DNA of 64,000 nucleotides from Flavobacterium flevense (lineage in GTDB: Bacteria > Bacteroidota > Bacteroidia > Flavobacteriales > Flavobacteriaceae), in assembly GCF_900142775.1 (NCBI RefSeq), contig NZ_FRCC01000001.1, forward strand, positions 1-64,000, given 5' to 3'. Each line of letters starts with the position of its first letter. Position 1 is the first letter of the stretch. Position numbers and translations under genes: made by a program. A model generated the notes under the pieces. It did no database searches, was not told the DNA's origin, and saw only the letters and a program-made list of their open reading frames with translations. Shown piece after piece: positions 56,473-64,000 of the stretch.

Positions 56473-58533
56473 TTAAAAATTATATTGAATTCGGGCAAAA
56501 ATCTGCCTTCCGGCAAGGTTGTTAATCTGATCAGGATTAGTAAAATCAAATACATTATTAGCTCCGGCCTGAAGCATGAATTTGTCTTTTATTTGTTTAG
56601 AAATCGATAAGTTAGTCAGGAAATAGCCTTTTACAAATTGATCGTATTTATCCATCACCTGATTGCCATTGGTGTCAAACATTCCGTATTTGCTTCTGTA
56701 AAAAACACGTAAATTGATATCTGTTTTCATTCTTGGAATCCGATATAAAAACTTAACATTCGCAGTATGTTTCGAACGATTGAATAATCCAAAATAATCG
56801 GATTTACTTATTGCAATGGTTCCTGAACCCGGAGGTCGTACAAACTTGTAACTGTCAAAATCATCAACTACCGATTTATCTTTGGCAATTAAATATTGAT
56901 ATCCCAGCGATACCGTAAAGTCTTTACTAAAATTATAAGTCGAATTATACTCTAATCCATAAGTGAAAATTTCGCTGATATTGGTATAACTAAAAACATT
57001 TTGACCATTACTTTTTAAAGCCACCACCTGAGTATCTATTAAATTAGAAATGGAATTATAAAACGCATTTACATCTAATCTGAATTTATTTTTTTTATAA
57101 AAAGTTCCAAAGTTGAAATTAATGGCACTTTCAGCTTTCAAAGGTTCGCTAAAATTAATTCCCGAAGTTCTCTCTGCAATTTGCCCCTGCTCTTCTAGTT
57201 CTTTCAGGCGGCTTTCGGCAACATTGTATCCTAAAACGGTATAGCCCACAGACGGATTCATAAAATCGAAATACAGCTGACGAAAATCGGGTGCTTTATA
57301 ACCATATCCTACCGACGCTTTCAAGGAAAAATCGGCTGTTATTTTATAATTAGCTGCTAATTTCGGGCTTAATTGCGAAGCATAAACACTGTGATTGTCA
57401 TATCTGAAACCCGCAAGTATATTTAATTTTTCTGTTGGATTATAATCATATTGCACAAAAACATATTGCGAATTAAAAACTACGTTGCTGTCAAAATACG
57501 TTCGGTCTAAGGTTTCATGATTGAATCCTATTCCTGTTGTTAATTTATTTTCATTTATCGAAAAAGTGGTTCGCACTTCCGGTCTCAAAAGCCATTGATT
57601 ATAATAAGATTCCTCAAAAAGAACGCTGTTTTCATCGTTTAAAAAAGCATTATTTTTATAGTTTGTAGCATACAATTCATACTCCGAATACCAATAGGAA
57701 TTCCATTTATGTTCTAACTTAATCTGTGAATTCCATTCCTTTTCTGTTGCATCACCCTGATATTGTTTGGTTTCAATTACTGCTTTGTTATCTATTTTTT
57801 GATTATAAAAACGATTACTGACAATCAGTTTTAAATTTTCCGAAAAATCATAATACAATTTGGGCTGGATGGTTGTGTTATGGTATTTTTCAATATTCTT
57901 CAACCAGGTACTTTTATCAAAATCATATCCGTCAGATGAATTGTAATTGACAAACACATTCGCCGCAAATTTTTTCTTTTTCCAAAGCAAATTAGCATTG
58001 GCATCATTACTGTTAAAAGTGGCATATCGATACGATAAACTCCCCGAAAACAAATCTTTTTGAGGTCTTTTTGTAATTACATTAATCACTCCGCCCATCG
58101 CTTCAGAACCATATAATGCCGATGACGCTCCTTTTACAATTTCAATTCTTTCTATATTCCCAACAGAAACTCTTGATAAATCCAAAACTCCCGCAGTTCT
58201 CCCTACCAGCGGAACACCATCAATCATAATCATCGTGTAAGCCGCATCCAGACCCTGCATTTGGATACCTTCAAATCCGCTTTCATCCGGAATCAAAATT
58301 ATCCCGGTTTGCTCGTTTAAAATTTCACTCAATCGGGTTAGTCCTGATTTAACAATTGCCTCTGATGTAATAATTGTCATGGGCAAAGGCAATGATGAAA
58401 GCACTCTTTCAGTTCTCGTACCCGTTACCACCACCTCTGCTAATATTTCATCAACAGCGATACTGTCTTTCATTTGTCCGAAAGCGGCACTACAAAAAAA
58501 CAGACTCATTAATGGTGTAATTCTAAGTTTCAT
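56473..58533 (-). CDS. TonB-dependent outer-membrane receptor, haem type
   Basis: 686 aa with a signal peptide (about 1-19). The plug (about 30-150) contains VVVTGTRTERV, GMDG-type MIDGVPL and VKGASSALYGSEAMGGVINVITKRP. The 22-strand barrel follows, ending ARIQYNF with a terminal Phe. A YKAPDFRQLYFDFMNPS segment (about 413-429) is like the FRAP/NPxL haem-receptor motif. It is followed by an HmuY-like gene, so HmuR-like haem import is the best reading. TonB energises it. Vitamin B12 or other chelates cannot be excluded. Confidence 0.88.
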   Translation of the reverse strand: MKLRITPLMSLFFCSAAFGQMKDSIAVDEILAEVVVTGTRTERVLSSLPLPMTIITSEAIVKSGLTRLSEILNEQTGIILIPDESGFEGIQMQGLDAAYTMIMIDGVPLVGRTAGVLDLSRVSVGNIERIEIVKGASSALYGSEAMGGVINVITKRPQKDLFSGSLSYRYATFNSNDANANLLWKKKKFAANVFVNYNSSDGYDFDKSTWLKNIEKYHNTTIQPKLYYDFSENLKLIVSNRFYNQKIDNKAVIETKQYQGDATEKEWNSQIKLEHKWNSYWYSEYELYATNYKNNAFLNDENSVLFEESYYNQWLLRPEVRTTFSINENKLTTGIGFNHETLDRTYFDSNVVFNSQYVFVQYDYNPTEKLNILAGFRYDNHSVYASQLSPKLAANYKITADFSLKASVGYGYKAPDFRQLYFDFMNPSVGYTVLGYNVAESRLKELEEQGQIAERTSGINFSEPLKAESAINFNFGTFYKKNKFRLDVNAFYNSISNLIDTQVVALKSNGQNVFSYTNISEIFTYGLEYNSTYNFSKDFTVSLGYQYLIAKDKSVVDDFDSYKFVRPPGSGTIAISKSDYFGLFNRSKHTANVKFLYRIPRMKTDINLRVFYRSKYGMFDTNGNQVMDKYDQFVKGYFLTNLSISKQIKDKFMLQAGANNVFDFTNPDQINNLAGRQIFARIQYNF

Positions 58534-58576
58534 TATTTTTATTTAATCTTAATAATGATGCAAATATATAATTATT

Positions 58577-58609
58577 TTTATTTGTTCTAAATAAATATTA
58601 ATATATTTG
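58577..58609 (+). promoter_or_regulatory. Flavobacterial promoter overlapped by a 7-5-7 dyad
   Basis: TTG (58582-58584), 17 bases, then TATATTTG (58602-58609) is an exact match to TTG-N17-23-TAnnTTTG for the DUF6607 gene. A dyad TTTATTT-GTTCT-AAATAAA (58577-58595) covers its -33 element and lies in the divergent region of the haem receptor gene, so one repressor, perhaps an iron regulator of the Fur type, could control both (inference). Confidence 0.55.
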
Positions 58610-58638
58610 TCGAAATTTTTAAATCAATAAAAACCGTT

Positions 58639-59544
58639 ATGAAAGCAAGAAAAAGTTATCTAACTGCTGTACTGGCACTTACAGCAAGCCTTGGATTTAG
58701 TCAGGAAAATAAGAAACAACAAGACATTCAATCGATAAAATCCATGTGTGGCTGTTATCAAGTCCAATTTAATTTTACTGAAACTTTTCAATACGCTAAG
58801 GATAGTGCTAACTACAAACCATCTGCAACCAAACATGAAACGGCTTTAGAATGGGTCGCTTTACTGGAAAATACTCCTAATAAGATCATGTTACAGCATT
58901 TATTAATAGCAGGACCGGACATGATTATCAAACACTGGAGACAGGACTGGGTTTATGAAAACACTGATTTATATTCCTTTTATAAAGACAATAGCTGGAA
59001 ATACAGCAAACTCAATAAAAATGACGTTAAAGGACAATGGACTCAAAAAGTATATCAGGTAGACGACAGTCCGCGATATGAAGGAACCGCTAGCTGGGTT
59101 CATGTGGATGGAAAAAACTATTGGGTAAACACTGCCGATGCACCATTACCAAGAAGAGAACATACCAAACGTAATGATTATAATGTGCTCAAAAGAAGAA
59201 ACATTCATGAGATTACTAAAACAGGATGGAATCATGAGCAGGATAATGCCAAAATTATCCGAGACAATAAAGGAAAAGATGTAGTATTAGCTGAAGAAAA
59301 AGGACTGGATATTTACACTAAAGTAGCTGATTCTAAATGTGAGGCAGCCCAAAAATGGTGGGAAGAAAATAAAGCACTCTGGAAAAATGTAAGAACCAAA
59401 TGGGATGTGGTTTTTGCACAAAACAAAGATCTTAACTTAGAAGAGAAAGTAGATAAAAAAACATTGTACTCGCATTTGTTTAAATTAAAACCAGATGCGC
59501 CAAAAACGGAAACCGATGCGATAATTGATCGTTTTCTAAAATAA
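58639..59544 (+). CDS. DUF6607 family secreted protein
   Basis: 301 aa with a signal peptide (about 1-20). SIKSMCGCYQVQFNFTETFQYAKDSANYKPS (about 33-63) and IKHWRQDWVYEN (about 94-105) are the family landmarks; the CGC near 39 may bind or bridge. The function is unknown. It is divergent from the haem receptor operon, with a shared dyad, which suggests a role with iron or haem (inference). Confidence 0.82.
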   Translation: MKARKSYLTAVLALTASLGFSQENKKQQDIQSIKSMCGCYQVQFNFTETFQYAKDSANYKPSATKHETALEWVALLENTPNKIMLQHLLIAGPDMIIKHWRQDWVYENTDLYSFYKDNSWKYSKLNKNDVKGQWTQKVYQVDDSPRYEGTASWVHVDGKNYWVNTADAPLPRREHTKRNDYNVLKRRNIHEITKTGWNHEQDNAKIIRDNKGKDVVLAEEKGLDIYTKVADSKCEAAQKWWEENKALWKNVRTKWDVVFAQNKDLNLEEKVDKKTLYSHLFKLKPDAPKTETDAIIDRFLK

Positions 59545-59575
59545 AATAGTTGAATTTGTGTGTTAGTTTGTTTTG

Positions 59576-59610
59576 AAAAGAGTCGGTAATCAAGTATTAT
59601 CGGCTCTTTT
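59576..59610 (+). terminator. Terminator after DUF6607
   Basis: A 14-bp stem, AAAAGAGTCGGTAA with TTATCGGCTCTTTT (two G-T pairs), around a 7-base loop. It follows the stop by about 30 bases. Confidence 0.82.
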
Positions 59611-59644
59611 CTATATCTGAAAACGCTAATATATATACTACAGA

Positions 59645-59755
59645 ATAAATAAAGACCACAGATAAAACTGATTTAAACAGATAATCACAGATTATAAAAT
59701 CCGTTTATATCCGTTGTATCGGTCTAATCTGTGGCCTATAATTCGTGCTCCTGAG
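59645..59755. repeat. CCACAGAT/AATCTGTGG dispersed repeat
   Basis: The stretch holds CCACAGATAAAACTG, AACAGATAATCACAG, AATCCGTTTATATCC, and AATCTGTGGCC, an imperfect inverted arrangement of a repeat seen in shorter form near 21170-21210 and 24030-24055. It fills the gap between convergent DUF6607 and argS genes. Confidence 0.65.
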
Positions 59756-59760
59756 GTGAC

Positions 59761-61539
59761 TTACATTCGCTCAGGAACATTAATTCCTAACAATCTAAAA
59801 GAAGCAGCAATGGTATCGGCTACTTTTTTAGATAACTGAACTCTGAATATTTTAATTTCTAAATCGGCTTCCCCAAGAATTGGTACTGCCTGATAGAAGG
59901 AATTGTATTCTTTTACCAAATCATACGTATAATTTGCTAACAATGCCGGACTGTGATTTTGAGCGGCATTCTGGATTACTTCCGGGAATAACTCCAATTG
60001 TTTAAGTAATTCTTTTTCTTTTTCGTGCAATGTTTCCACTTTAGCCACATTCGAAAAATCAAAATCAGCTTTTCTTATAATCGATTGAATTCTGGCATAC
60101 GTATACTGAATAAAGGGTCCTGTATTTCCGGCAAAATCAACTGATTCTTCCGGATTAAACAAAATACGTTTTTTAGGATCTACTTTCAAAATGTAATATT
60201 TTAAAGCTCCAAGACCAATTGTTTTGTACAATCTGGCTTTCTCTTCTTCTGAATAACCGTCTAATTTCCCTAATTCTTCCGAGATTTTCTGAGCCGTATC
60301 GGTCATTTCCTGCATCAAATCATCCGCATCCACCACAGTTCCTTCACGGGATTTCATTTTGCCCGAAGGCAAATCAACCATTCCATATGAAAGGTGAAAT
60401 AAATTATCAGCCCAATCAAAACCTAATTTTTTCAGAATTAAGAACAATACTTTAAAATGATAATCCTGCTCATTTCCTACCGTATAAACCATTCCGCCTA
60501 CATCCGGCATGTCTTTCACACGCTGAATAGCCGTTCCAATATCCTGTGTCATATACACCGCCGTTCCGTCAGAACGCAACACAATTTTTCGATCTAAACC
60601 TTCATCAGTCAAATCAATCCAAACCGAACCATCAGGATCTTTTTCGAAGATTCCTTTTTCTAATCCCATTTGGACAACATCTTTCCCTAACAAATAGGTA
60701 TTGCTTTCGTAATAATAACTGTCGAAATCAACACCCATGCTTTTATAAGTAGCAGCAAATCCATCGTAAACCCATTGGTTCATGGTTTTCCAGAGTTGGA
60801 TTACTTCTTCATCTCCTGCCTCCCATTTCAATAACATTTCCTGAGCTTCCAGAATAATTGGCGCTTGCTTTTTAGCTTCTTCTTCCGTTTTTCCCTGCGC
60901 TATTAACTGGTTAATTTCTTCTTTGTATGCTTTATCAAAAGCCACATAAAAATTCCCCACTAACTTATCGCCTTTTAATCCTGTAGATTCCGGAGTTTGG
61001 TCTTTACCAAATTTCTGCCAGGCCAGCATCGACTTACAAATATGAATTCCTCTGTCATTGATGATTTGGGTTTTATATACTTTTTTACCCGAAGCTTTGA
61101 TAATTTCAGCCACCGAATAACCCAATAAATTATTACGAACGTGCCCTAAATGCAACGGTTTGTTAGTATTAGGCGAAGAATATTCGACCATTACCGCTTT
61201 ATCATCAGCTTGTGGAGTTACAAAACCATAGTTCTCTTTATCTTTAATTCCGTTAAAGAAATTAAGGTAATGCGTATCTGAAATCACGATGTTCAAAAAT
61301 CCGGAAACCACATTAAACTTGGCTACCTCAGCAACATTATCTACTAAATAATTTCCTATTTTATTTCCTAATTCCACCGGATTACTTTTAATTACTTTTA
61401 ATAAAGGAAAAATAACCATGGTAATATCACCCTCAAACTCTTTTCGGGTAGCTTGGAATTCAATTTTTTCAACGGTTACTTCAAAAAGATTTTGAATTGC
61501 TTTTGTTATAGATGGTGTAAGAATCTGTTGTAATGACAT
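59761..61539 (-). CDS. argS: Arginyl-tRNA synthetase
   Basis: 592 aa from the ATG at 61539 (MSLQQILTPSI). An earlier ATG at 61602 lies beyond the promoter box and was rejected. Class I features: the N-terminal Add-1 domain (1-110), SSPNTNKPLHLGHVRN (about 113-128) containing HLGH, and the KMSKS-equivalent PSGKMKSREGTVV (about 384-396), with the DALR anticodon domain at the end (about 470-592). It charges tRNA-Arg without a pre-formed adenylate unless tRNA is bound. Confidence 0.97.
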   Translation of the reverse strand: MSLQQILTPSITKAIQNLFEVTVEKIEFQATRKEFEGDITMVIFPLLKVIKSNPVELGNKIGNYLVDNVAEVAKFNVVSGFLNIVISDTHYLNFFNGIKDKENYGFVTPQADDKAVMVEYSSPNTNKPLHLGHVRNNLLGYSVAEIIKASGKKVYKTQIINDRGIHICKSMLAWQKFGKDQTPESTGLKGDKLVGNFYVAFDKAYKEEINQLIAQGKTEEEAKKQAPIILEAQEMLLKWEAGDEEVIQLWKTMNQWVYDGFAATYKSMGVDFDSYYYESNTYLLGKDVVQMGLEKGIFEKDPDGSVWIDLTDEGLDRKIVLRSDGTAVYMTQDIGTAIQRVKDMPDVGGMVYTVGNEQDYHFKVLFLILKKLGFDWADNLFHLSYGMVDLPSGKMKSREGTVVDADDLMQEMTDTAQKISEELGKLDGYSEEEKARLYKTIGLGALKYYILKVDPKKRILFNPEESVDFAGNTGPFIQYTYARIQSIIRKADFDFSNVAKVETLHEKEKELLKQLELFPEVIQNAAQNHSPALLANYTYDLVKEYNSFYQAVPILGEADLEIKIFRVQLSKKVADTIAASFRLLGINVPERM

Positions 61540-61563
61540 GTAAACTTTGTTTTTATAGGTTGG

Positions 61564-61571
61564 CAAAGATA
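61564..61571 (-). promoter_or_regulatory. -7 promoter box of argS
   Basis: CAAAGATA on the plus strand is TATCTTTG on the minus strand, about 25 bases before the chosen argS start. It favours the ATG at 61539 over 61602. Confidence 0.55.
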
Positions 61572-61683
61572 ATCCTAATTCATTAATTAGAATAGTAAAC
61601 ACAAAATATATCGCATTCCATTAGCTATTTTAATCATTATCATAATAAAATGCTAAGAAAACCTCCATCAGCTGAAAAGTTTT

Positions 61684-61691
61684 TACTTTTG
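61684..61691 (+). promoter_or_regulatory. -7 promoter box of the small secreted protein gene
   Basis: TACTTTTG fits TAnnTTTG and ends 4 bases before the ATG at 61696; the transcript would be leaderless or nearly so. No TTG was found at the usual -33 distance. Confidence 0.5.
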
Positions 61692-61695
61692 CCTT

Positions 61696-62085
61696 ATGTT
61701 AGCTACAATTAGAAAAAACAAATATCTTCACTTATTTTGTGCTTTTATGGCATTCTATCTGCTCAATTGCAGCGTTGACGCCAGCGACATAACTCCTAAT
61801 TATATTCCCGAAAATTTAAATTTTAACGAACAGGAATCCGTCATCGAAATTATTGTCGAAAAGGTTTTAGGTTTTGAAAATGCCATCCCCGAAAATGAAG
61901 ATCCCGACAGTGAAAATTATGGATTTTTCAAAAAAACAATTTCAGTTACCTATTATATCCTGCCTGATTTTGACTGTAAGCTTAAAGAAATTACATTCGA
62001 TAAAAATTCTGTAAATTTTGAATTTCAGAAAACCAATATTCTAAAACCTTATTTCGAAATTCACTCTCCTCCTCCTGAAGTTTAG
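61696..62085 (+). CDS. Small secreted acidic protein
   Basis: 129 aa with an N-terminal hydrophobic segment (about 9-25: LHLFCAFMAFYLLNCSVDA), possibly a lipoprotein signal with Cys. The mature part is acidic (ENEDPDSENYG) and predicted beta-rich at the C-terminus (VTYYILPDFDCKLKEITF). No family recognised. It is 86 bases before the HAEPLYID gene in the same direction, so a functional link is likely. Confidence 0.65.
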   Translation: MLATIRKNKYLHLFCAFMAFYLLNCSVDASDITPNYIPENLNFNEQESVIEIIVEKVLGFENAIPENEDPDSENYGFFKKTISVTYYILPDFDCKLKEITFDKNSVNFEFQKTNILKPYFEIHSPPPEV

Positions 62086-62171
62086 TTTGTTTTTTTTAGT
62101 TTTTATTCGATTTTGTTTCTTTTTCAAGAAACAGAACACATTTTACATATCACAAAATCAAACAATTAAAC

Positions 62172-63041
62172 ATGGAGAAAAATAGTTTAAAAACAGCTTT
62201 TTTCACAACAATTACGCTGTTGTGGATGGCTCAAAACACCCAAGCTCAAACAGAAAAAAAGCAAAAAAACAGTATTATTGACAGTCTTTATATCCAGGAA
62301 ACAGAAAACAAATACCAGCGTGCTAAGGTCTTACATGCCGAACCGCTTTACATTGATTTAATACGGGATCTTGGTGCCCGAAAAGGAGAAAGAGAATGGA
62401 ATGTAGGTCTTGGACTTACCGATAAAAACAAATACGACGAATATATAGCCTTAGTTGAATACGAATGGGCTCCTATTGACCGATTAGGATTTGAAGTCGA
62501 ATTGCCTTTTTCTTTTTATCCTTCAGCCCATAATGCTACTACTCCGGATAGTAAATTAAATGGATTAAAATTAGCCACTCAGTATTCCTTTTTTGTATCC
62601 GAAAAGTTAAAAACATCAATGGCTGTCGGGTATATTCACGAATTTGGTCTCAATTCTTTTAACAACTATAGCAATGAAAAATTATTTACCGGAAACACTT
62701 ACAATCCGTTTTTTATAGTTGCTAAACGCTGGGGAAACAATTTTCACACGCTTCTATATACCGGTCCGGCCATAGAACATCATTCTGAAACTAATGCTAC
62801 CCATACTTCATGGCAAATCAACAGCAATTTTCATTATATGATTCCCGGAACTAAAAATTTTATTGGTATCGAATGCAACAAGGAAATACAAACCAAAGAT
62901 TTTGACATGACCATAAGGCCTCAAATGAGAGTAGCAGTTGCCGAAAACCTTTTAATAGGTATCGTTACAGGAATTCCTGTTAATAGAGAAAACGAGCGAT
63001 TTAGTTCTTTCTTGCGATTAATTTACGAACCCAAACACTAA
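62172..63041 (+). CDS. HAEPLYID family protein
   Basis: 289 aa with a signal peptide (about 1-25). It contains the naming motif VLHAEPLYIDLIRDLG (about 54-69), then beta-hairpin-rich sequence with alternating aromatic residues (YEWAPIDRLGFEVELPFSFYP, YSFFVSEKLKTSMAVGYIHEFG), ending FLRLIYEPKH. This suggests an outer-membrane beta-barrel. Function is unknown. It follows the small secreted protein gene and a terminator comes next. Confidence 0.85.
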   Translation: MEKNSLKTAFFTTITLLWMAQNTQAQTEKKQKNSIIDSLYIQETENKYQRAKVLHAEPLYIDLIRDLGARKGEREWNVGLGLTDKNKYDEYIALVEYEWAPIDRLGFEVELPFSFYPSAHNATTPDSKLNGLKLATQYSFFVSEKLKTSMAVGYIHEFGLNSFNNYSNEKLFTGNTYNPFFIVAKRWGNNFHTLLYTGPAIEHHSETNATHTSWQINSNFHYMIPGTKNFIGIECNKEIQTKDFDMTIRPQMRVAVAENLLIGIVTGIPVNRENERFSSFLRLIYEPKH

Positions 63042-63049
63042 AGAAAAAA

Positions 63050-63088
63050 CCCCAATTTTTGAAAAACTCAAAATTGGGGTCTTTTTTA
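63050..63088. terminator. Bidirectional terminator between HAEPLYID and fabH genes
   Basis: An 11-bp perfect stem ACCCCAATTTT with AAAATTGGGGT, A-run to the left and T-run to the right, 10-base loop. It serves the plus-strand gene, and possibly fabH on the minus strand. Confidence 0.88.
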
Positions 63089-63096
63089 CATAAAAA

Positions 63097-63241
63097 AATC
63101 TCTCCCATCTCCCATCTTCTATCTTCTAACTTCCCACTTCCATCTTCCCTCTTCTATCTTCTGCCTCCCATCTTCCTACTTCCATCTTCCCACTTCTAAC
63201 TTCTAACCTCTAACTTCTAACCTCTAACTTCTAACATCCCT
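63097..63241. repeat. Pyrimidine-rich degenerate tandem repeat, about 10-base period
   Basis: About 145 bases of almost pure C/T-plus-A sequence built from units such as CATCTTCTAT, CTTCTAACTT, CCCACTTC, CTAACCTCTAA. Near-10-base spacing of CTTC/CTAAC units gives it strong purine/pyrimidine strand bias. It lies downstream of fabH and is non-coding. Confidence 0.75.
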
Positions 63242-63245
63242 CAAC

Positions 63246-64000
63246 CTACCATTTAATAATAGCACTAGCCCAGGTAAATCCGCTTCCAAAAGCCGCTAAA
63301 ACTACCGTATCTCCTGATTTTATTTTGCCTTTTTCCCAGGCTTCCGTTAAGGCAATAGGTACTGAAGCTGCTGTAGTATTTCCGTATTTTTGAATATTAT
63401 TATAAACCTGATTGTCATTCAATCCAAATTTTTGCTGGATAAATTGAGAAATTCTCAAATTAGCCTGATGCGGAATCAGCATATCAATATCGGAAACTGT
63501 CAGATTATTGGCTTCTAAACCTTCATGAATGACTTCAGCAAAACGAACTACCGCATTTTTAAAGACAAATTGTCCGTTCATGTGGGGAAAATAACTTTCG
63601 TCATTCGGATCGTTATCGGCAACAATATCCGAAACCCAGCGTCCGCCCATTCCCGGTGCTGTTAAGGCTAATTCTTCGGCATGAATTCCTTCGGAGTGTA
63701 AGTGTGTCGAAAGAATTCCTTTAGTCAGATCTTCTTCACGACTCAACACCGCTGCTCCTGCTCCATCACCAAAAATCACTGAAACATTGCGTCCGCGTGT
63801 GGTCATGTCTAATCCTGAGGAATGCACTTCGGATCCTATAACCAAAATATTCTTGTACATCCCTGTTTTTATATATTGATCCGCAACAGATAAAGCATAC
63901 ACAAAACCGGAACATTGATTGCGAACATCTAAGGCTCCCACAGTGCGTAATCCCAGTTCTTTTTGTACCAAAACACCTGGTCCAGGAAAATAATAATCCG
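63246..64000 (-). CDS. fabH: Beta-ketoacyl-ACP synthase III FabH (5' end outside the window)
   Basis: The last 251 codons are present; the frame is open to the window edge (upstream codons read ...DYYFPGPGVL), so the gene continues to the right. Catalytic residues are in VRNQCSGFVYAL (Cys), PHQANLRI (His) and YGNTTAASVP (Asn), followed by the typical end VVLAAFGSGFTWASAIIKW. It condenses acetyl- or branched acyl-CoA with malonyl-ACP to start fatty acid synthesis. Full-length FabH would be about 330 residues. Confidence 0.93.
   Translation of the reverse strand, partial: DYYFPGPGVLVQKELGLRTVGALDVRNQCSGFVYALSVADQYIKTGMYKNILVIGSEVHSSGLDMTTRGRNVSVIFGDGAGAAVLSREEDLTKGILSTHLHSEGIHAEELALTAPGMGGRWVSDIVADNDPNDESYFPHMNGQFVFKNAVVRFAEVIHEGLEANNLTVSDIDMLIPHQANLRISQFIQQKFGLNDNQVYNNIQKYGNTTAASVPIALTEAWEKGKIKSGDTVVLAAFGSGFTWASAIIKW

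Noticed and set aside
63097-63241. Tandem repeat as a CRISPR array
   Set aside because: Units are degenerate and about 10 bases long, with no spacer structure and no cas genes nearby.

Overview
The window is a chromosomal segment of a Bacteroidota bacterium, most likely a Flavobacterium or close relative (family Flavobacteriaceae). The evidence is: strong AT bias; start codons without Shine-Dalgarno sequences; promoters of the Bacteroidota form TAnnTTTG, some with an upstream TTG; and typical flavobacterial families (DUF5683, HAEPLYID, DUF6607, WbqC, large LepB, TPR-type and membrane-type hybrid histidine kinases). The intergenic regions also carry dispersed inverted repeats of the kind common in Flavobacterium genomes. 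Family names come from reading the protein sequences; no search was run.

Left end, 1-7,780: a probable mobile or island segment. A partial periplasmic-propeller regulator (minus strand) faces a four-gene catabolic operon: a truncated GH2-like protein, a ThuA-like protein, a Gfo/Idh/MocA dehydrogenase and a TIM-barrel sugar isomerase/epimerase. This set fits oxidative (3-keto) sugar or glycoside metabolism. A helix-turn-helix excisionase-like gene and a tyrosine recombinase follow, ending against the 3' end of a tRNA-Pro(TGG) gene, a classic integration boundary.

Core, 7,980-28,100: housekeeping genes. parA-parB-DUF5683, dapB, lepB and wbqC on the plus strand; an endonuclease/phosphatase-family protein, two rhomboid proteases, mutL, ribH and a TPR protein on the minus strand; then recF, rhodanese, DUF2461, a GT4 glycosyltransferase, murB, a GT2 glycosyltransferase, an ECF sigma factor and DUF4262. 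The mutL product has lost the residues of the MutL endonuclease site.

28,387-34,091: a small His/Tyr-rich secreted protein, then a decayed xylan-type cluster (GH43, a broken fragment, and a PA14-containing GH3 of the beta-xylosidase type). An operator-like dyad lies upstream of the GH3 gene.

34,492-55,593: tonB, lipA, gap with a TPR hybrid histidine kinase, purine nucleoside phosphorylase, lpxK, a YoeB-type toxin-antitoxin pair, Nif3-like protein, a coiled-coil protein with a ruined zinc ribbon, an alpha/beta hydrolase, rluF-type pseudouridine synthase, a TlpA-like thioredoxin, a second hybrid histidine kinase, a three-gene membrane/regulator set, CorA, folD and ffh.

Right end, 55,833-64,000: a haem uptake pair (HmuY-like lipoprotein and TonB-dependent receptor) divergent from a DUF6607 gene across a promoter overlapped by a dyad, then argS, a small secreted protein with an HAEPLYID protein, and a partial fabH. 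The intergenic repeats, terminators and motif losses in otherwise ordinary enzymes are the most informative unusual features; no CRISPR array, rRNA or complete transposon was seen.
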